From NCBI RefSeq assembly GCF_020171285.1, contig NZ_JAIUZI010000005.1, forward strand, positions 62,001 to 126,000: DNA of 64,000 bases, in the 5' to 3' direction. Source of the stretch: Seohaeicola saemankumensis (lineage in GTDB: Bacteria; Pseudomonadota; Alphaproteobacteria; Rhodobacterales; Rhodobacteraceae). The translations under genes and the position numbers were made by a program. This document shows, one piece after another, positions 18,653 to 27,154 of the stretch; the stretch's first letter is position 1, and the number at the start of each line of letters is the position of its first letter. The notes beneath the pieces are model-generated. The model saw nothing but the letters and a program-made list of their open reading frames with translations. It was not told where the DNA came from and searched no databases.

Positions 18653-19168
18653 ATGCGCATTCTTCTTTCTGCACTCACTGCGGCAACCTTGATGACCACC
18701 CCCGTGTGGGCTGCGGACTGGACCGGGTTCTATCTTGGTGCCGGTATTGGATCCGCCGATGTCGATGGCCCCGGCGCCCTTGACGGTGACGATGTGACCT
18801 ACGGCGTACACGCCGGGTACAATTATGACTTTGGCGACTTTGTGCTGGGTGGCGAGGTCGAATTTGACCGTGCCGACATTTCGCTGGGCGGTGGCGCGGC
18901 GCAGGTCGACAACGTCAGCCGGCTCAAGTTCAAGGCAGGTTACGACTTTGGTCCGGCGCTGGGCTATGTCGTTCTGGGCGGCGCGCGCGTGAATACCTCG
19001 CTCGGCAATGACACCGGATCGGTCTACGGTCTCGGGATTGCGGCTCCGATCAACGACCAGTTCATCGTCAGCGGCGAAGTGCTGCGCCACGACTTCAACA
19101 ACTTCAACAACTCCGGGCAGGACGCCGACGCCACCTCGGTGAACATCCGGGCGTCTTTCCGGTTCTGA
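18653..19168 (+). CDS. Small outer-membrane beta-barrel protein (OmpW/opacity-porin-like)
   Basis: A 171-residue protein with a signal peptide (MRILLSALTAATLMTTPVWA, cleavage before ADWTGFY). The mature part begins WTGFYLGAGIG and is made of alternating hydrophobic/polar strands ending in the aromatic VNIRASFRF. That ending is the C-terminal Phe signature recognised by the BAM complex, and the pattern fits an eight-stranded barrel (OMP_b-brl family). The ATG at 18653 has AGGAG eight bases upstream; longer frames are not supported. It is a single gene followed by a strong terminator. The substrate, if any, is unknown. Confidence 0.85.
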   Translation: MRILLSALTAATLMTTPVWAADWTGFYLGAGIGSADVDGPGALDGDDVTYGVHAGYNYDFGDFVLGGEVEFDRADISLGGGAAQVDNVSRLKFKAGYDFGPALGYVVLGGARVNTSLGNDTGSVYGLGIAAPINDQFIVSGEVLRHDFNNFNNSGQDADATSVNIRASFRF

Positions 19169-19191
19169 TCGTCGCCCGCGCATCTTTCCAA

Positions 19192-19221
19192 GGCGCCGCC
19201 TGCGGGCGGCGCCATTTCTGT
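19192..19221. terminator. Intrinsic terminator between convergent genes
   Basis: GGCGCCGCC (19192-19200) and GGCGGCGCC (19205-19213) form a perfect 9-bp stem with a four-base loop, followed by ATTTCTGT. It lies between the beta-barrel gene (plus, ends 19168) and the aminotransferase (minus, ends 19223) and probably ends the former. Confidence 0.75.
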
Positions 19222-19222
19222 G

Positions 19223-20392
19223 TCAGCTGAGCGTCGCAGCAAAGGCACAGAGCGTTTCCAGGGCAGAGGCAAAAGCGCTGTCCTCTATCGTCATCGCGAC
19301 CCGGACATGGCCGGCGGCGGCCTGACCAAAGCTTTCGCCCGGCATCACCGCGATCCGGTGTGTCTCCAGCAGCGCCAGGGCAAAGTCCTCGCCGCTCATC
19401 CCCGTGCCGCGCACGTCCAGCATCAGGTACATCGCCCCATCCGGGGGCACGTGGCCGACGGCATTCTGACCCGCTAGGATCTTTAGCGCCAGCGCCCTGC
19501 GCCGTTGAAACGGCGCGGCGATTTCCGTTTCCATCGGCGCGCCCTGGTTCAGGGCAAACAATGAGGCGTCCTGGATGTATCCGGGCACGCCATAGGTCGT
19601 GTTGGTCGACAGGTTGACCAGATGGCGGATCGCCTCTTCGGGCCCCACGATCCAGCCGCAGCGCGACCCGGTCATGGCGTGCGATTTCGACATCGAACCG
19701 ATCACCAGCGTCCGCTCGGCCATACCGGGCAGAGCCCGTGGCGACAGATGCGCGCCCCGCCAGATCTGGCTGTCATAGACCTCGTCCGAGATCAGCCACA
19801 GATCCTGATCCCGGCACACCGCTGCAATCCCTTCCAGCGTGTCCCGGCCATAGATCACCCCGGTCGGGTTGTTGGGGCTGTTGATCAGCAGCGATTTCGC
19901 GGCCTCCGCCTTTTCCGCGATGTCCCGTGCGCGGGGCTGGAACCCGTTGCCGGCATGGGCGGCCACGGCCAGCGGGCGGGCACCGACACCGCGAATGGTG
20001 CCCGGGTAGGTCGCGTAATAGGGGTCGATGAACAGCGCGGTGTCCCCCTCGTCGCAGGCGGCATGATGGGCCGCGAAGAGAGCCGCCTGTCCGCCCGGCG
20101 TGATCAGCACGTTTGCCCGCGTCGTCGGCACGCCGGTGCGGGCCTGCACCCGCGCGGCCACCGCGTCGCGCAGATCGGTCGTGCCCGGCACCATGGCATA
20201 GCCGGTATGACCGCCAAGCGCGCTGGCGTGCATCGCCTGCAGGATCGGCGCGGCGGTCCGGATGTCATGTTCGCCAATGGTCAGTTCGGTCACTGGCACA
20301 CCCTCGGCGATCATCTTGCGGGCCTTGTAAAACACGTCCCATCCGTCGGAACCGCCGCCGTTCAGTTGGGTGATGCGTTGGGATAGCTGCAT
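19223..20392 (-). CDS. Class I/II pyridoxal-phosphate aminotransferase
   Basis: A 389-residue fold-type I PLP enzyme. Landmarks are GYAMVPGTTDLRDAVA, the NSPNNPTGVIY loop, SDEVYDSQIW, and SMSKSHAMTGSRCGW with the Schiff-base Lys. The C-terminal GHVRVAMTI holds the substrate-binding Arg. It resembles aspartate/aromatic aminotransferase-like proteins, but specificity cannot be deduced. It is a monocistronic-looking gene whose downstream end meets the terminator of the beta-barrel gene. Confidence 0.88.
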   Translation of the reverse strand: MQLSQRITQLNGGGSDGWDVFYKARKMIAEGVPVTELTIGEHDIRTAAPILQAMHASALGGHTGYAMVPGTTDLRDAVAARVQARTGVPTTRANVLITPGGQAALFAAHHAACDEGDTALFIDPYYATYPGTIRGVGARPLAVAAHAGNGFQPRARDIAEKAEAAKSLLINSPNNPTGVIYGRDTLEGIAAVCRDQDLWLISDEVYDSQIWRGAHLSPRALPGMAERTLVIGSMSKSHAMTGSRCGWIVGPEEAIRHLVNLSTNTTYGVPGYIQDASLFALNQGAPMETEIAAPFQRRRALALKILAGQNAVGHVPPDGAMYLMLDVRGTGMSGEDFALALLETHRIAVMPGESFGQAAAGHVRVAMTIEDSAFASALETLCAFAATLS

Positions 20393-20451
20393 GTCCGGAC
20401 TCCACCATTGCCTGTTGGCCGGAGAGGGACAGAGAGGGCCGCGATTGTCAA

Positions 20452-20796
20452 TCAGCCGCGCGGCGGCAGGCTGGCCTGAACCTTCTTGGTCAGACCGGCC
20501 CTGATCGTGTCATAGGCAACCTCCAGCCGATGACGCATTTCGTCCTCGGATGTGGACCAGGGCAGCAGCACCCAGCTGCGGTGGAAATAGGGGGCCTTGG
20601 TGCCGATCCCGGTGTCGATCAGCATCTGTGCGGTCTCGATGGCGGGCGTCTTGACGGACACGCCGGGGGTCTGGCTGCCGATGCAGGCAAACATCTTGCC
20701 GCCCACTTTCCAGGCGTCGTGACCGCCGCCCCAGGGGTCCGAGGCTTCGGCGCCGGGCAAGGTCCGGCAAATGGAATTGACCAGCTCGCGGCTCAT
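20452..20796 (-). CDS. MmcQ/YjbR family DNA-binding-like protein
   Basis: A 114-residue protein. The start MSRELVNSICRTLPGA at 20796 is chosen because family members begin with this helix. Upstream in-frame Met codons would add about 50 non-conserved residues that overlap, antisense, the cysS leader region. Family features are PGAEASDPWGGGHDAWKVGGKMFA, then KTPAIETAQML, and HRSWVLLPWSTSEDEM. The fold is CyaY-like and the function poorly known. The gene is divergent from cysS, with the leader-peptide control region between them. Confidence 0.85.
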   Translation of the reverse strand: MSRELVNSICRTLPGAEASDPWGGGHDAWKVGGKMFACIGSQTPGVSVKTPAIETAQMLIDTGIGTKAPYFHRSWVLLPWSTSEDEMRHRLEVAYDTIRAGLTKKVQASLPPRG

Positions 20797-20835
20797 ACCG
20801 GGCAGAGTGCCGCGCCCCTGTCTGTCTTTCAAGTC

Positions 20836-20864
20836 TTGGCCTGCGGCGCGACGCGTGGTATCAC
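20836..20864 (+). promoter_or_regulatory. Candidate promoter of the cysS leader transcript
   Basis: TTGGCC (20836-20841) and TATCAC (20859-20864) are separated by 17 bases, an acceptable sigma-70-type pair. Initiation about seven bases downstream would fall at 20871-20872, exactly at the ATG of the Cys-rich peptide. That fits the absence of any ribosome site before it and implies a leaderless mRNA. Confidence 0.5.
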
Positions 20865-20871
20865 GCCCGCC

Positions 20872-20913
20872 ATGAAACGGATTTGCATCATTTGCTGCAT
20901 TATTCCCTGCTGA
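20872..20913 (+). CDS. Cysteine-rich leader peptide of cysS (MKRICIICCIIPC)
   Basis: A 13-codon open frame, ATG to TGA, with four Cys codons (TGC at positions 5, 8, 9 and 13) and five Ile codons. It ends 99 bases before the cysS start. Such density of the codon decoded by the downstream synthetase's own product is the hallmark of attenuation leader peptides, as in trp, his and leu operons. No Shine-Dalgarno precedes it, consistent with leaderless translation from the promoter just upstream. Low charged tRNA-Cys would stall ribosomes on these codons and could raise cysS expression. The identification is from sequence only. Confidence 0.7.
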   Translation: MKRICIICCIIPC

Positions 20914-20997
20914 ACCAACCAGCGGGCCGGTTTCTGTCGTTTTCATCCTCATGACAAGTTGCTAAGCCCGCGCCACGCGCACGGCCTTTGACGGCTT
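20914..20997 (+). promoter_or_regulatory. Candidate attenuator structures between leader peptide and cysS
   Basis: Three pairings can be drawn. AACC..GGTT at about 20917-20932, followed by TTCTGTCGTTTT, resembles a weak intrinsic terminator. GCGGGC (20922-20927) can instead pair with GCCCGC (20966-20971). AAGCC (20964-20968) pairs with GGCTT (20993-20997), with inner GCGC-cac-GCGC, ending three bases before the GAAGGA ribosome site of cysS. The second excludes the other two, as expected for a switch. Stabilities were not computed. Confidence 0.45.
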
Positions 20998-21012
20998 ATG
21001 AAGGACTTTGTC

Positions 21013-22422
21013 ATGACGGCACCCAAGACGGCGATCAAACTGCATAACACGGCAACCCGGTCGAAAGAGGTGTTTGCCCCGATCGATCCGCAGAACGTGA
21101 GGATGTATGTCTGCGGGCCCACCGTTTATGACCGGGCGCACCTGGGCAACGCGCGCCCGGTGGTGGTGTTCGATGTGCTCTACCGGCTGCTGCGCGAGGT
21201 CTATGGGCCGGACCACGTGACCTATGTGCGCAATTTCACCGACGTGGACGACAAGATCAACGCGCGGGCGGCCGAAAGCGGGCGCGAGATTGGCGAGATC
21301 ACGGCGGAGACCACACAGTGGTTCCTGGATGACATGGGGGCGCTGGGCGCACTGGAACCCGACGCCATGCCGCGCGCGACGCAGTACATTCCGCAGATGG
21401 TGGCGATGATCGAGGACCTGATCGAGCGGGGCCACGCCTATGCCGCCGAGGGGCATGTTCTGTTCGCGGTCGAAAGCTACAAGGACTACGGCGCCCTGTC
21501 GGGTCGGTCGGTTGATGACATGATCGCCGGCGCCCGGGTCGAGGTGGCGCCCTACAAGCGCAACCCGATGGATTTCGTGCTGTGGAAGCCATCATCCGAC
21601 GATCTGCCCGGGTGGGACAGCCCCTGGGGGCGGGGGCGCCCGGGCTGGCATATCGAATGCTCGGCGATGAGCTATGAATTGCTGGGCGAGAGTTTCGATA
21701 TCCACGGCGGCGGCAACGACCTGATGTTCCCGCACCACGAAAACGAGATCGCGCAAAGCTGCTGTGCGCATCCCACGGGCAGCTTTGCGAACGTGTGGAT
21801 GCACAACGAGATGCTGCAGGTCGAGGGCAAGAAGATGTCCAAGAGCCTGGGCAATTTTTTTACCGTGCACGACCTGCTGGAGCAGGGGGTGCCGGGCGAG
21901 GTGATCCGGTTCGTGTTCCTGTCGACCCATTATCGCAAGCCGATGGACTGGACGGCGGAGAAGGCGGCGGGAGCAGAAAGCAAACTGGACGACTACTGCC
22001 GAATGATCGAGCAGTACGCTGACCTGGATGCAGCAAGAACTGTGAAACCTCTGCAGGCGATCCTCGACGCGCTTGGCGATGACCTGAACACCCACGCCGC
22101 CTTGGTTGGACTGGATCAGTTGGCAAACCATGCAATGGGAACAGAACTTGCAGCGAACCTAGTCTTCCTCGGGTTCTTCTCTTTTGAAAAGATCGAAAGA
22201 ATTGTCGCAGAGATTCGACAAGCCAAGTCCCGTTTGGAGCCTTTGGCTGAAAAACTGCAAGCAATCCGGTCGATCGCGATGCAAACCAAAGACTTCTCAG
22301 AAGTCGATGCGTTAAAGCAGCGTCTCAATGATGCTGGTGTTGTGGTCGCCATGTCCAAGGATGGGGTTACGCTGTCGGCCGGTCCAAACTTCAATTCTGC
22401 CGAAGTGGAGGCACTGAAATGA
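21013..22422 (+). CDS. cysS: Cysteinyl-tRNA synthetase
   Basis: A 469-residue class I aminoacyl-tRNA synthetase that charges tRNA-Cys with cysteine using ATP. The HIGH-type region is [15 protein letters not shown], zinc-binding residues occur in GWHIECSAM and HHENEIAQS, and [13 protein letters not shown] is the KMSKS loop. The start at 21013 has GAAGGA eight bases upstream, whereas the ATG at 20998 has none. Up to about base 22000 composition is typical of the chromosome. The last 130 or so codons are visibly less GC-rich with different codon use, which suggests a mosaic gene. Expression is probably controlled by the Cys-rich leader. Confidence 0.96.
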   Translation: MTAPKTAIKLHNTATRSKEVFAPIDPQNVRMYVCGPTVYDRAHLGNARPVVVFDVLYRLLREVYGPDHVTYVRNFTDVDDKINARAAESGREIGEITAETTQWFLDDMGALGALEPDAMPRATQYIPQMVAMIEDLIERGHAYAAEGHVLFAVESYKDYGALSGRSVDDMIAGARVEVAPYKRNPMDFVLWKPSSDDLPGWDSPWGRGRPGWHIECSAMSYELLGESFDIHGGGNDLMFPHHENEIAQSCCAHPTGSFANVWMHNEMLQVEGKKMSKSLGNFFTVHDLLEQGVPGEVIRFVFLSTHYRKPMDWTAEKAAGAESKLDDYCRMIEQYADLDAARTVKPLQAILDALGDDLNTHAALVGLDQLANHAMGTELAANLVFLGFFSFEKIERIVAEIRQAKSRLEPLAEKLQAIRSIAMQTKDFSEVDALKQRLNDAGVVVAMSKDGVTLSAGPNFNSAEVEALK

Positions 22423-22435
22423 GCGGGCATCGTCG

Positions 22436-22502
22436 GAGGGGGGCTGTCTGCCCCCCGCGCGGACAAGCCGCGCCCCCCCGGGAGTATTTGACAAGAGATG
22501 AA
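22436..22502 (+). repeat. Hairpin-plus-core intergenic repeat, copy 2
   Basis: Two tandem hairpins, GGGGGGC-tgtct-GCCCCCC (22438-22456) and GCGCGG-acaag-CCGCGC (22457-22473), are followed by the core GGAGTATTT-GACA-AGAGATGAA (22481-22502). It fills the gap between cysS and cimA. The ATG inside the core (22498) is in frame with cimA and could be an alternative start. Confidence 0.75.
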
Positions 22503-22515
22503 CTGGGGGGCTGTC

Positions 22516-24135
22516 ATGGCTGAGCGGCTTTACATCTATGACACCACCCTGCGCGATGGGCAGCAGACCCAAGGCGTGCAGTTTTCGACACCCGAGAAGG
22601 TGCAGATCGCCCGGGCGCTGGATGCTCTGGGTATGGATTACATCGAAGGCGGCTGGCCCGGGGCGAACCCGACCGATAGCGCCTTTTTTGAGGTGGCACC
22701 GGAGACGCGGGCGAGGCTGACCGCCTTTGGCATGACCAAGCGGGCCGGGCGGTCGGCGGCAAACGACGAGGTGCTGGCGGCGGTGATGAACGCGGGCACC
22801 CAGGCGGTGTGCCTGGTGGGCAAGAGCCACGATTACCATGTCGAGGCGGCGCTGGGGATCACGCTGGCGGAAAACCTGGAGAACATCCGGGCCTCGATCG
22901 CGCATATCGTGGCGCAGGGGCGCGAGGCGCTCTATGATGCCGAGCATTTCTTTGACGGTTACCGGGACAACCCGGACTACGCGCTGGCGGCCTGTCACGC
23001 GGCCTATGAGGCGGGCGCGCGCTGGGTGGTGTTGTGCGACACCAATGGCGGTGCCTTGCCCGGCGACATTGGGCGGATTGTCGGCGAGGTGATTGCCTCG
23101 GGCATTCCCGGCGATCATTTGGGCATCCATACCCACAACGATACCGAGCAAGCGGTGGCGGGGACGCTGGCCGCCGTCGATGCCGGCGCGCGTCAGGTTC
23201 AAGGCACGCTGAACGGTCTTGGCGAGCGCTGTGGCAACGCCAACCTGACCTCGCTGATTCCGACCCTGCTGCTCAAGGAACCCTATGCGAGCCGTTACGA
23301 GACCGGGGTGAGCGCGCAGGCGCTGGCCGGATTGACCCGGACCAGCCGGATGCTGGACGACATCCTGAACCGGGTGCCGGTGAAACAGGCGCCTTATGTC
23401 GGGGCCAGCGCCTTTGCGCACAAGGCCGGGCTGCACGCAAGCGCGATCCTGAAGGATCCGTCGACCTATGAGCATATCGCGCCGGAGAAGGTGGGCAACC
23501 AGCGCATCATCCCGATGTCGAACCAGGCCGGGCAGTCGAACCTGCGGCGGCGGTTGGCCGAGGCGGGGCTGGAGGTTGAGAAGGGCGACCCGGCATTGGG
23601 CCGGATTCTGGAGCGGATCAAGGCGCGCGAGGACGAGGGCTACTCCTATGACACGGCGCAGGCGAGCTTTGAATTGCTTGCGCGCGAGGAACTGGGGCGG
23701 TTGCCGCAGTTCTTTGAGGTCAAGCGTTACAAGGTGACCGTCGAGCGGCGCAAGAACAAGCGTAACCAGATGGTCAGCCTGTCGGAGGCCGTCGTCGTGG
23801 TCACGGTGGATGGTGAAAAGAAACTGTCGGTCAGTGAAAGCTTTGACGAGACCGGGCATGACCGGGGGCCGGTGAACGCGCTGAGCAAGGCGCTGTCCAA
23901 GGACCTGGGGCGGTATTCGTCGATACTGGACGATATGCATCTGGTCGACTTCAAGGTGCGGATCACCCAGGGCGGGACCGAGGCGGTGACACGCGTGATC
24001 ATCGACAGCGCCGACGGCAATGGCAACCGCTGGGCGACAGTGGGGGTTTCGGCCAACATCGTCGATGCCTCGTTTGAGGCGTTGCTGGATGCGATCCGCT
24101 GGAAGCTGGTGCGCGATTGCGGGGGCGACGGGTGA
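22516..24135 (+). CDS. cimA: (R)-citramalate synthase
   Basis: A 539-residue enzyme of the isopropylmalate/citramalate synthase family. It condenses pyruvate with acetyl-CoA, opening the threonine-independent route to isoleucine. The N-terminal TIM barrel shows YDTTLRDGQQTQGV, IEGGWPGANPTD, and HTHNDTEQAV with metal-binding His residues. The C-terminal regulatory domain (from about residue 390) matches the LeuA dimer domain that binds the end product. Length fits the long CimA type rather than LeuA. The start at 22516 follows a run of G; an in-frame ATG at 22498 lies inside the upstream repeat. Confidence 0.92.
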   Translation: MAERLYIYDTTLRDGQQTQGVQFSTPEKVQIARALDALGMDYIEGGWPGANPTDSAFFEVAPETRARLTAFGMTKRAGRSAANDEVLAAVMNAGTQAVCLVGKSHDYHVEAALGITLAENLENIRASIAHIVAQGREALYDAEHFFDGYRDNPDYALAACHAAYEAGARWVVLCDTNGGALPGDIGRIVGEVIASGIPGDHLGIHTHNDTEQAVAGTLAAVDAGARQVQGTLNGLGERCGNANLTSLIPTLLLKEPYASRYETGVSAQALAGLTRTSRMLDDILNRVPVKQAPYVGASAFAHKAGLHASAILKDPSTYEHIAPEKVGNQRIIPMSNQAGQSNLRRRLAEAGLEVEKGDPALGRILERIKAREDEGYSYDTAQASFELLAREELGRLPQFFEVKRYKVTVERRKNKRNQMVSLSEAVVVVTVDGEKKLSVSESFDETGHDRGPVNALSKALSKDLGRYSSILDDMHLVDFKVRITQGGTEAVTRVIIDSADGNGNRWATVGVSANIVDASFEALLDAIRWKLVRDCGGDG

Positions 24136-25094
24136 TCGGATCCGTCCTGAAGATCGCCGCGCTGTCGGGTGGCGCGGTGATCGCGGTGGCGCTGGGGCTG
24201 GTGCTGAGCGATCCGCCGAGGCCGGGAACCGGGGCCGGGGGGCTGGACTTTTCCCGCAGCCTGGGCCGTGCGCTGGAGGCGCCCGAGCCGGTAACGGTTC
24301 CGATGCGTGACGGCTATGGCTTGCAGGTGCGTGACTATCCCGGCGCGGGGCCTCTGGTGATCATGGTTCATGGCTCGGGGTGGAACGGTTTGCAGTTCGA
24401 CGGGCTGGCGCCGGCGCTGCGGGCGCATGTTCTGGTGCCCGATCTGCGGGGTCATGGGGCCAAGCCGGGGCGGCGCGGCGATGTCGATTACATCGGCCAG
24501 TTCGAGGACGACCTGGCCGACCTGATCGCGGCCTATCGCCTGCCGGGGCAAAAGCTTGTTCTGGTGGGGCATTCCTCGGGCGGCGGGCTGGTGGTGCGGT
24601 TCGCGGGCGGCCCCCATGGGGAAATGGTCGACGCGGCTGTTCTGCTTGCGCCCTTTCTCAAGCACGACGCGCCGGTGACCCGGCCCAATTCGGGGGGCTG
24701 GGCCCGGGTTCAGGTGCGGCGACTGATCGGTCTGTCGGTGCTGAACACCCTGCGGATCCGGGCCCTGAACCATCTGCCTGTCATCAGTTTCAACATGCCC
24801 GACGTGGTCCTGGACGGGCCGCTGGGCGATCTGGCGACGACACGCTATTCCTACCGTTTGAACGTGTCTTATGCGCCGCGGTCGGACTACCTGCGCGATG
24901 TCGCGGCGCTGCCGCCGTTCCTGCTGTTGGCCGGCGCCGAGGACGAGGCGTTTGTCGCGGAAGGCTATACGCCGCTGATGTCGCAAGAGACGGACAAGGG
25001 CCGGTACATCGTGGTGCCGGCGCAGTCGCATCTGTCGATCGTCGATGCGGATGCGACGCGGGCGGCAATAACCGGGTTTCTGGATGAGCTTTGA
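24132..25094 (+). CDS. Membrane-anchored alpha/beta hydrolase
   Basis: A 320-residue protein. The GTG at 24132 overlaps the cimA stop (GTGA) and is preferred over a TTG 15 bases upstream. Residues 3-22 are hydrophobic (GSVLKIAALSGGAVIAVALG), a membrane anchor. The hydrolase domain has VHGSGWNG for the oxyanion hole, VPDLRGHG, the nucleophile elbow GHSSGGG, and an HLSIVDADA segment with the catalytic His. The substrate is unknown. It is translationally coupled to cimA and overlaps the next gene by 11 bases, so cimA, this gene and the phytoene-synthase-like gene form one operon. Confidence 0.82.
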   Translation: MIGSVLKIAALSGGAVIAVALGLVLSDPPRPGTGAGGLDFSRSLGRALEAPEPVTVPMRDGYGLQVRDYPGAGPLVIMVHGSGWNGLQFDGLAPALRAHVLVPDLRGHGAKPGRRGDVDYIGQFEDDLADLIAAYRLPGQKLVLVGHSSGGGLVVRFAGGPHGEMVDAAVLLAPFLKHDAPVTRPNSGGWARVQVRRLIGLSVLNTLRIRALNHLPVISFNMPDVVLDGPLGDLATTRYSYRLNVSYAPRSDYLRDVAALPPFLLLAGAEDEAFVAEGYTPLMSQETDKGRYIVVPAQSHLSIVDADATRAAITGFLDEL

Positions 25095-25860
25095 TGATGA
25101 TCTGACGGCCTGCGCCGGGCTGGTGCAACGGGGCGACCCGGACCGTTTCATGGCGGTGATGGCGGCTCCGGTGTCGGCGCGGCGGGTGTTGTTCCCGATC
25201 TATGCGATGAACCTGGAAGTGGCGCGCGCGCCGTGGGTGACGCAAGAGGCGATGATCGCGGAAATGCGGCTGCAATGGTGGCGCGACGCGCTGGCCGAGA
25301 TTGCGGGCGGTGGCGTGGTGCGGCGGCACGAGGTGGTGACGCCTTTGGCGCAGGTCTTGTCGCCCGGGGCGGCCGAACAACTGGACGGGTTGATAGAGGC
25401 CCGGCGCTGGGACATCTACCGCGACCCCTTCGAGGATGAAGCCGCCTTTGAACATCATATCGACCGGACGTCCGGAACGCTGATGTGGGCTGTGGCCGCG
25501 ACGCTGGGCACGGCTCGGGAAGACGTGGTGCGAAACTATGCCTATGCGGCGGGGGTTGCGGGCTGGCTGCAGGCGATCCCGGCGCTTGAGAGCCTGGGGC
25601 GGCTTCCCCTGGTGGATGGAACGCCCGAGGCCGTGCGGGCGCTGGCGAACCGGGCGCTCGATCGCCTGAGCCAGGCCCGGCTGCAAAGGAGCGCGGTGTC
25701 GCGCGACGCGGCGCCGGCGCTGCTGGCGGGGTGGCAGGCGGGCGCGATCCTGCGGCAGGCCGCCGCCGATCCGGGGCGGGTCGCGGCGGGCGCGCTAGGC
25801 ACCAGCGAAGCCCGCAAGCGGGCCGCGTTGATGTGGCAGGCCGCCACCGGGCGCTGGTAG
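25084..25860 (+). CDS. Squalene/phytoene synthase-like protein (NDUFAF6-type)
   Basis: A 258-residue all-alpha protein with the phytoene synthase fold pattern: LFPIYAMNLEVARAPWVTQEAMIAEMRLQWW near residue 40 and HIDRTSGTLMWAVAATLG near 120. The Asp-rich motifs needed for prenyl diphosphate ionisation are not clearly present, which is characteristic of the complex I assembly factor NDUFAF6 branch rather than true phytoene synthases. No other carotenoid genes are nearby. I infer a non-carotenogenic role. It overlaps the preceding hydrolase gene by 11 bases. Confidence 0.72.
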   Translation: MSFDDDLTACAGLVQRGDPDRFMAVMAAPVSARRVLFPIYAMNLEVARAPWVTQEAMIAEMRLQWWRDALAEIAGGGVVRRHEVVTPLAQVLSPGAAEQLDGLIEARRWDIYRDPFEDEAAFEHHIDRTSGTLMWAVAATLGTAREDVVRNYAYAAGVAGWLQAIPALESLGRLPLVDGTPEAVRALANRALDRLSQARLQRSAVSRDAAPALLAGWQAGAILRQAAADPGRVAAGALGTSEARKRAALMWQAATGRW

Positions 25861-25867
25861 CGCAGGG

Positions 25868-27079
25868 TCAGGCCGCGCCGCGCCGGGGCTGCATTGTCAG
25901 CCAGATCAGCGCCCCGCCAGCCAGCATCAGGAACGGGGCCATCGCCATGTTGACGGCGGTCCAGCCCTCTTGCGGCGATCCGCCCGAACAGTTCATCAAC
26001 CCGCCCGAGGCGAGCGAGGCCATGGTCACGCCTCCGAACACGAGCAGGTCGTTCAACCCCTGCATCCGTCCGCGTTCATGCGGTTCGTGCGATCCGGCCA
26101 GCATGGAGGTGGCGCCGATGAAGCCAAAGTTCCAGCCCAGCCCCAGCAGCACCAGCGCGATAAAGAAGTTTTCGAGCGTGACGCCGCTGAGCGCAACCGC
26201 GCCGGCACCGGCCAGAATCAGCAGCCCCGTGGCCATGATCCGTTCGACTCCGAACCGGGCGATCAGGTGGCCGGTGAAAAACGACGGGACATACATCGCC
26301 AACACGTGGCTGGTGACCACATCGGCGGCGTTGCCTTCGGTAAAGCCACAGCCGACAACCGCCAGCGGGGTCGAGGTCATCACCAGGTTCATCAGCGCGT
26401 AGGACACCATGGCACAGATCACCGCCACGGCGATGCGCGGGGTGGTGATCAGCTCCCATCGGGTGCGCCCGCGCGGCGCATCATGGGCGGGCGGCACCGG
26501 TTTCGGGATGTCGATGAAGAAGAACAGCAGCGACCCGACGACATTGACGGCGATCACCGCGAAATAGGTGCCCATGAACGGCACGACAAAGGCCTGGCTG
26601 GTCGCCTTGACCAGCTGCGGACCGATCACCGCAGAGAGCAACCCGCCCGCCATCACGTAGGAAATCGCCTTGGGCCGAAAGGCATCCGACGCGGTATCGG
26701 CGGCGGCAAAGCGGTAGAACCCGTGCGCGCTCATGTAGATGCCGGTCAGCAGGCTGCCCGCCAGGAAGACCGGAAACGATCCCAGGTAGAGGCCGTAAGC
26801 CCCCACGATGCCACCCAGGGCACCGCCGGCGGCGCCGACAAAGAATCCGGCGCGGCGGCCGAATTTCTGCATGATGGCCGAGATGGGTGTCGCCGACAGC
26901 ATCGAGCCGAGCACGATCAGCGAAATCGGCAGCGTGGCAAGGCAGGCATTGGTCGCCAGCGACTGTCCGGCCAGCCCGCCAATGGTGAAAATCATCGGCA
27001 TCTGCGCGCCGAGGATCGCCTGTGCGGCGACCAGAACGGCCACGTTGCGCTTGGCCTTGCTGTCATCAATCGTTGTCAT
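25868..27079 (-). CDS. MFS transporter
   Basis: A 403-residue integral membrane protein with about 12 hydrophobic helices and the MFS loop 2-3 pattern around MQKFGRRAGFFVGAAGG, with the partner loop ARFGVERIMATG in the second half. No substrate signature is evident. It lies tail-to-tail with the phytoene-synthase-like gene (seven bases between stops) and divergent from the AlkA-type glycosylase. Confidence 0.85.
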   Translation of the reverse strand: MTTIDDSKAKRNVAVLVAAQAILGAQMPMIFTIGGLAGQSLATNACLATLPISLIVLGSMLSATPISAIMQKFGRRAGFFVGAAGGALGGIVGAYGLYLGSFPVFLAGSLLTGIYMSAHGFYRFAAADTASDAFRPKAISYVMAGGLLSAVIGPQLVKATSQAFVVPFMGTYFAVIAVNVVGSLLFFFIDIPKPVPPAHDAPRGRTRWELITTPRIAVAVICAMVSYALMNLVMTSTPLAVVGCGFTEGNAADVVTSHVLAMYVPSFFTGHLIARFGVERIMATGLLILAGAGAVALSGVTLENFFIALVLLGLGWNFGFIGATSMLAGSHEPHERGRMQGLNDLLVFGGVTMASLASGGLMNCSGGSPQEGWTAVNMAMAPFLMLAGGALIWLTMQPRRGAA

Positions 27080-27154
27080 GTGAAATGCCTATCCTTGAAT
27101 GTGAACCGGGACAAGGCGGTTGCGTGCAAATCCGCTTTGCGTAATGTCCCGGGC

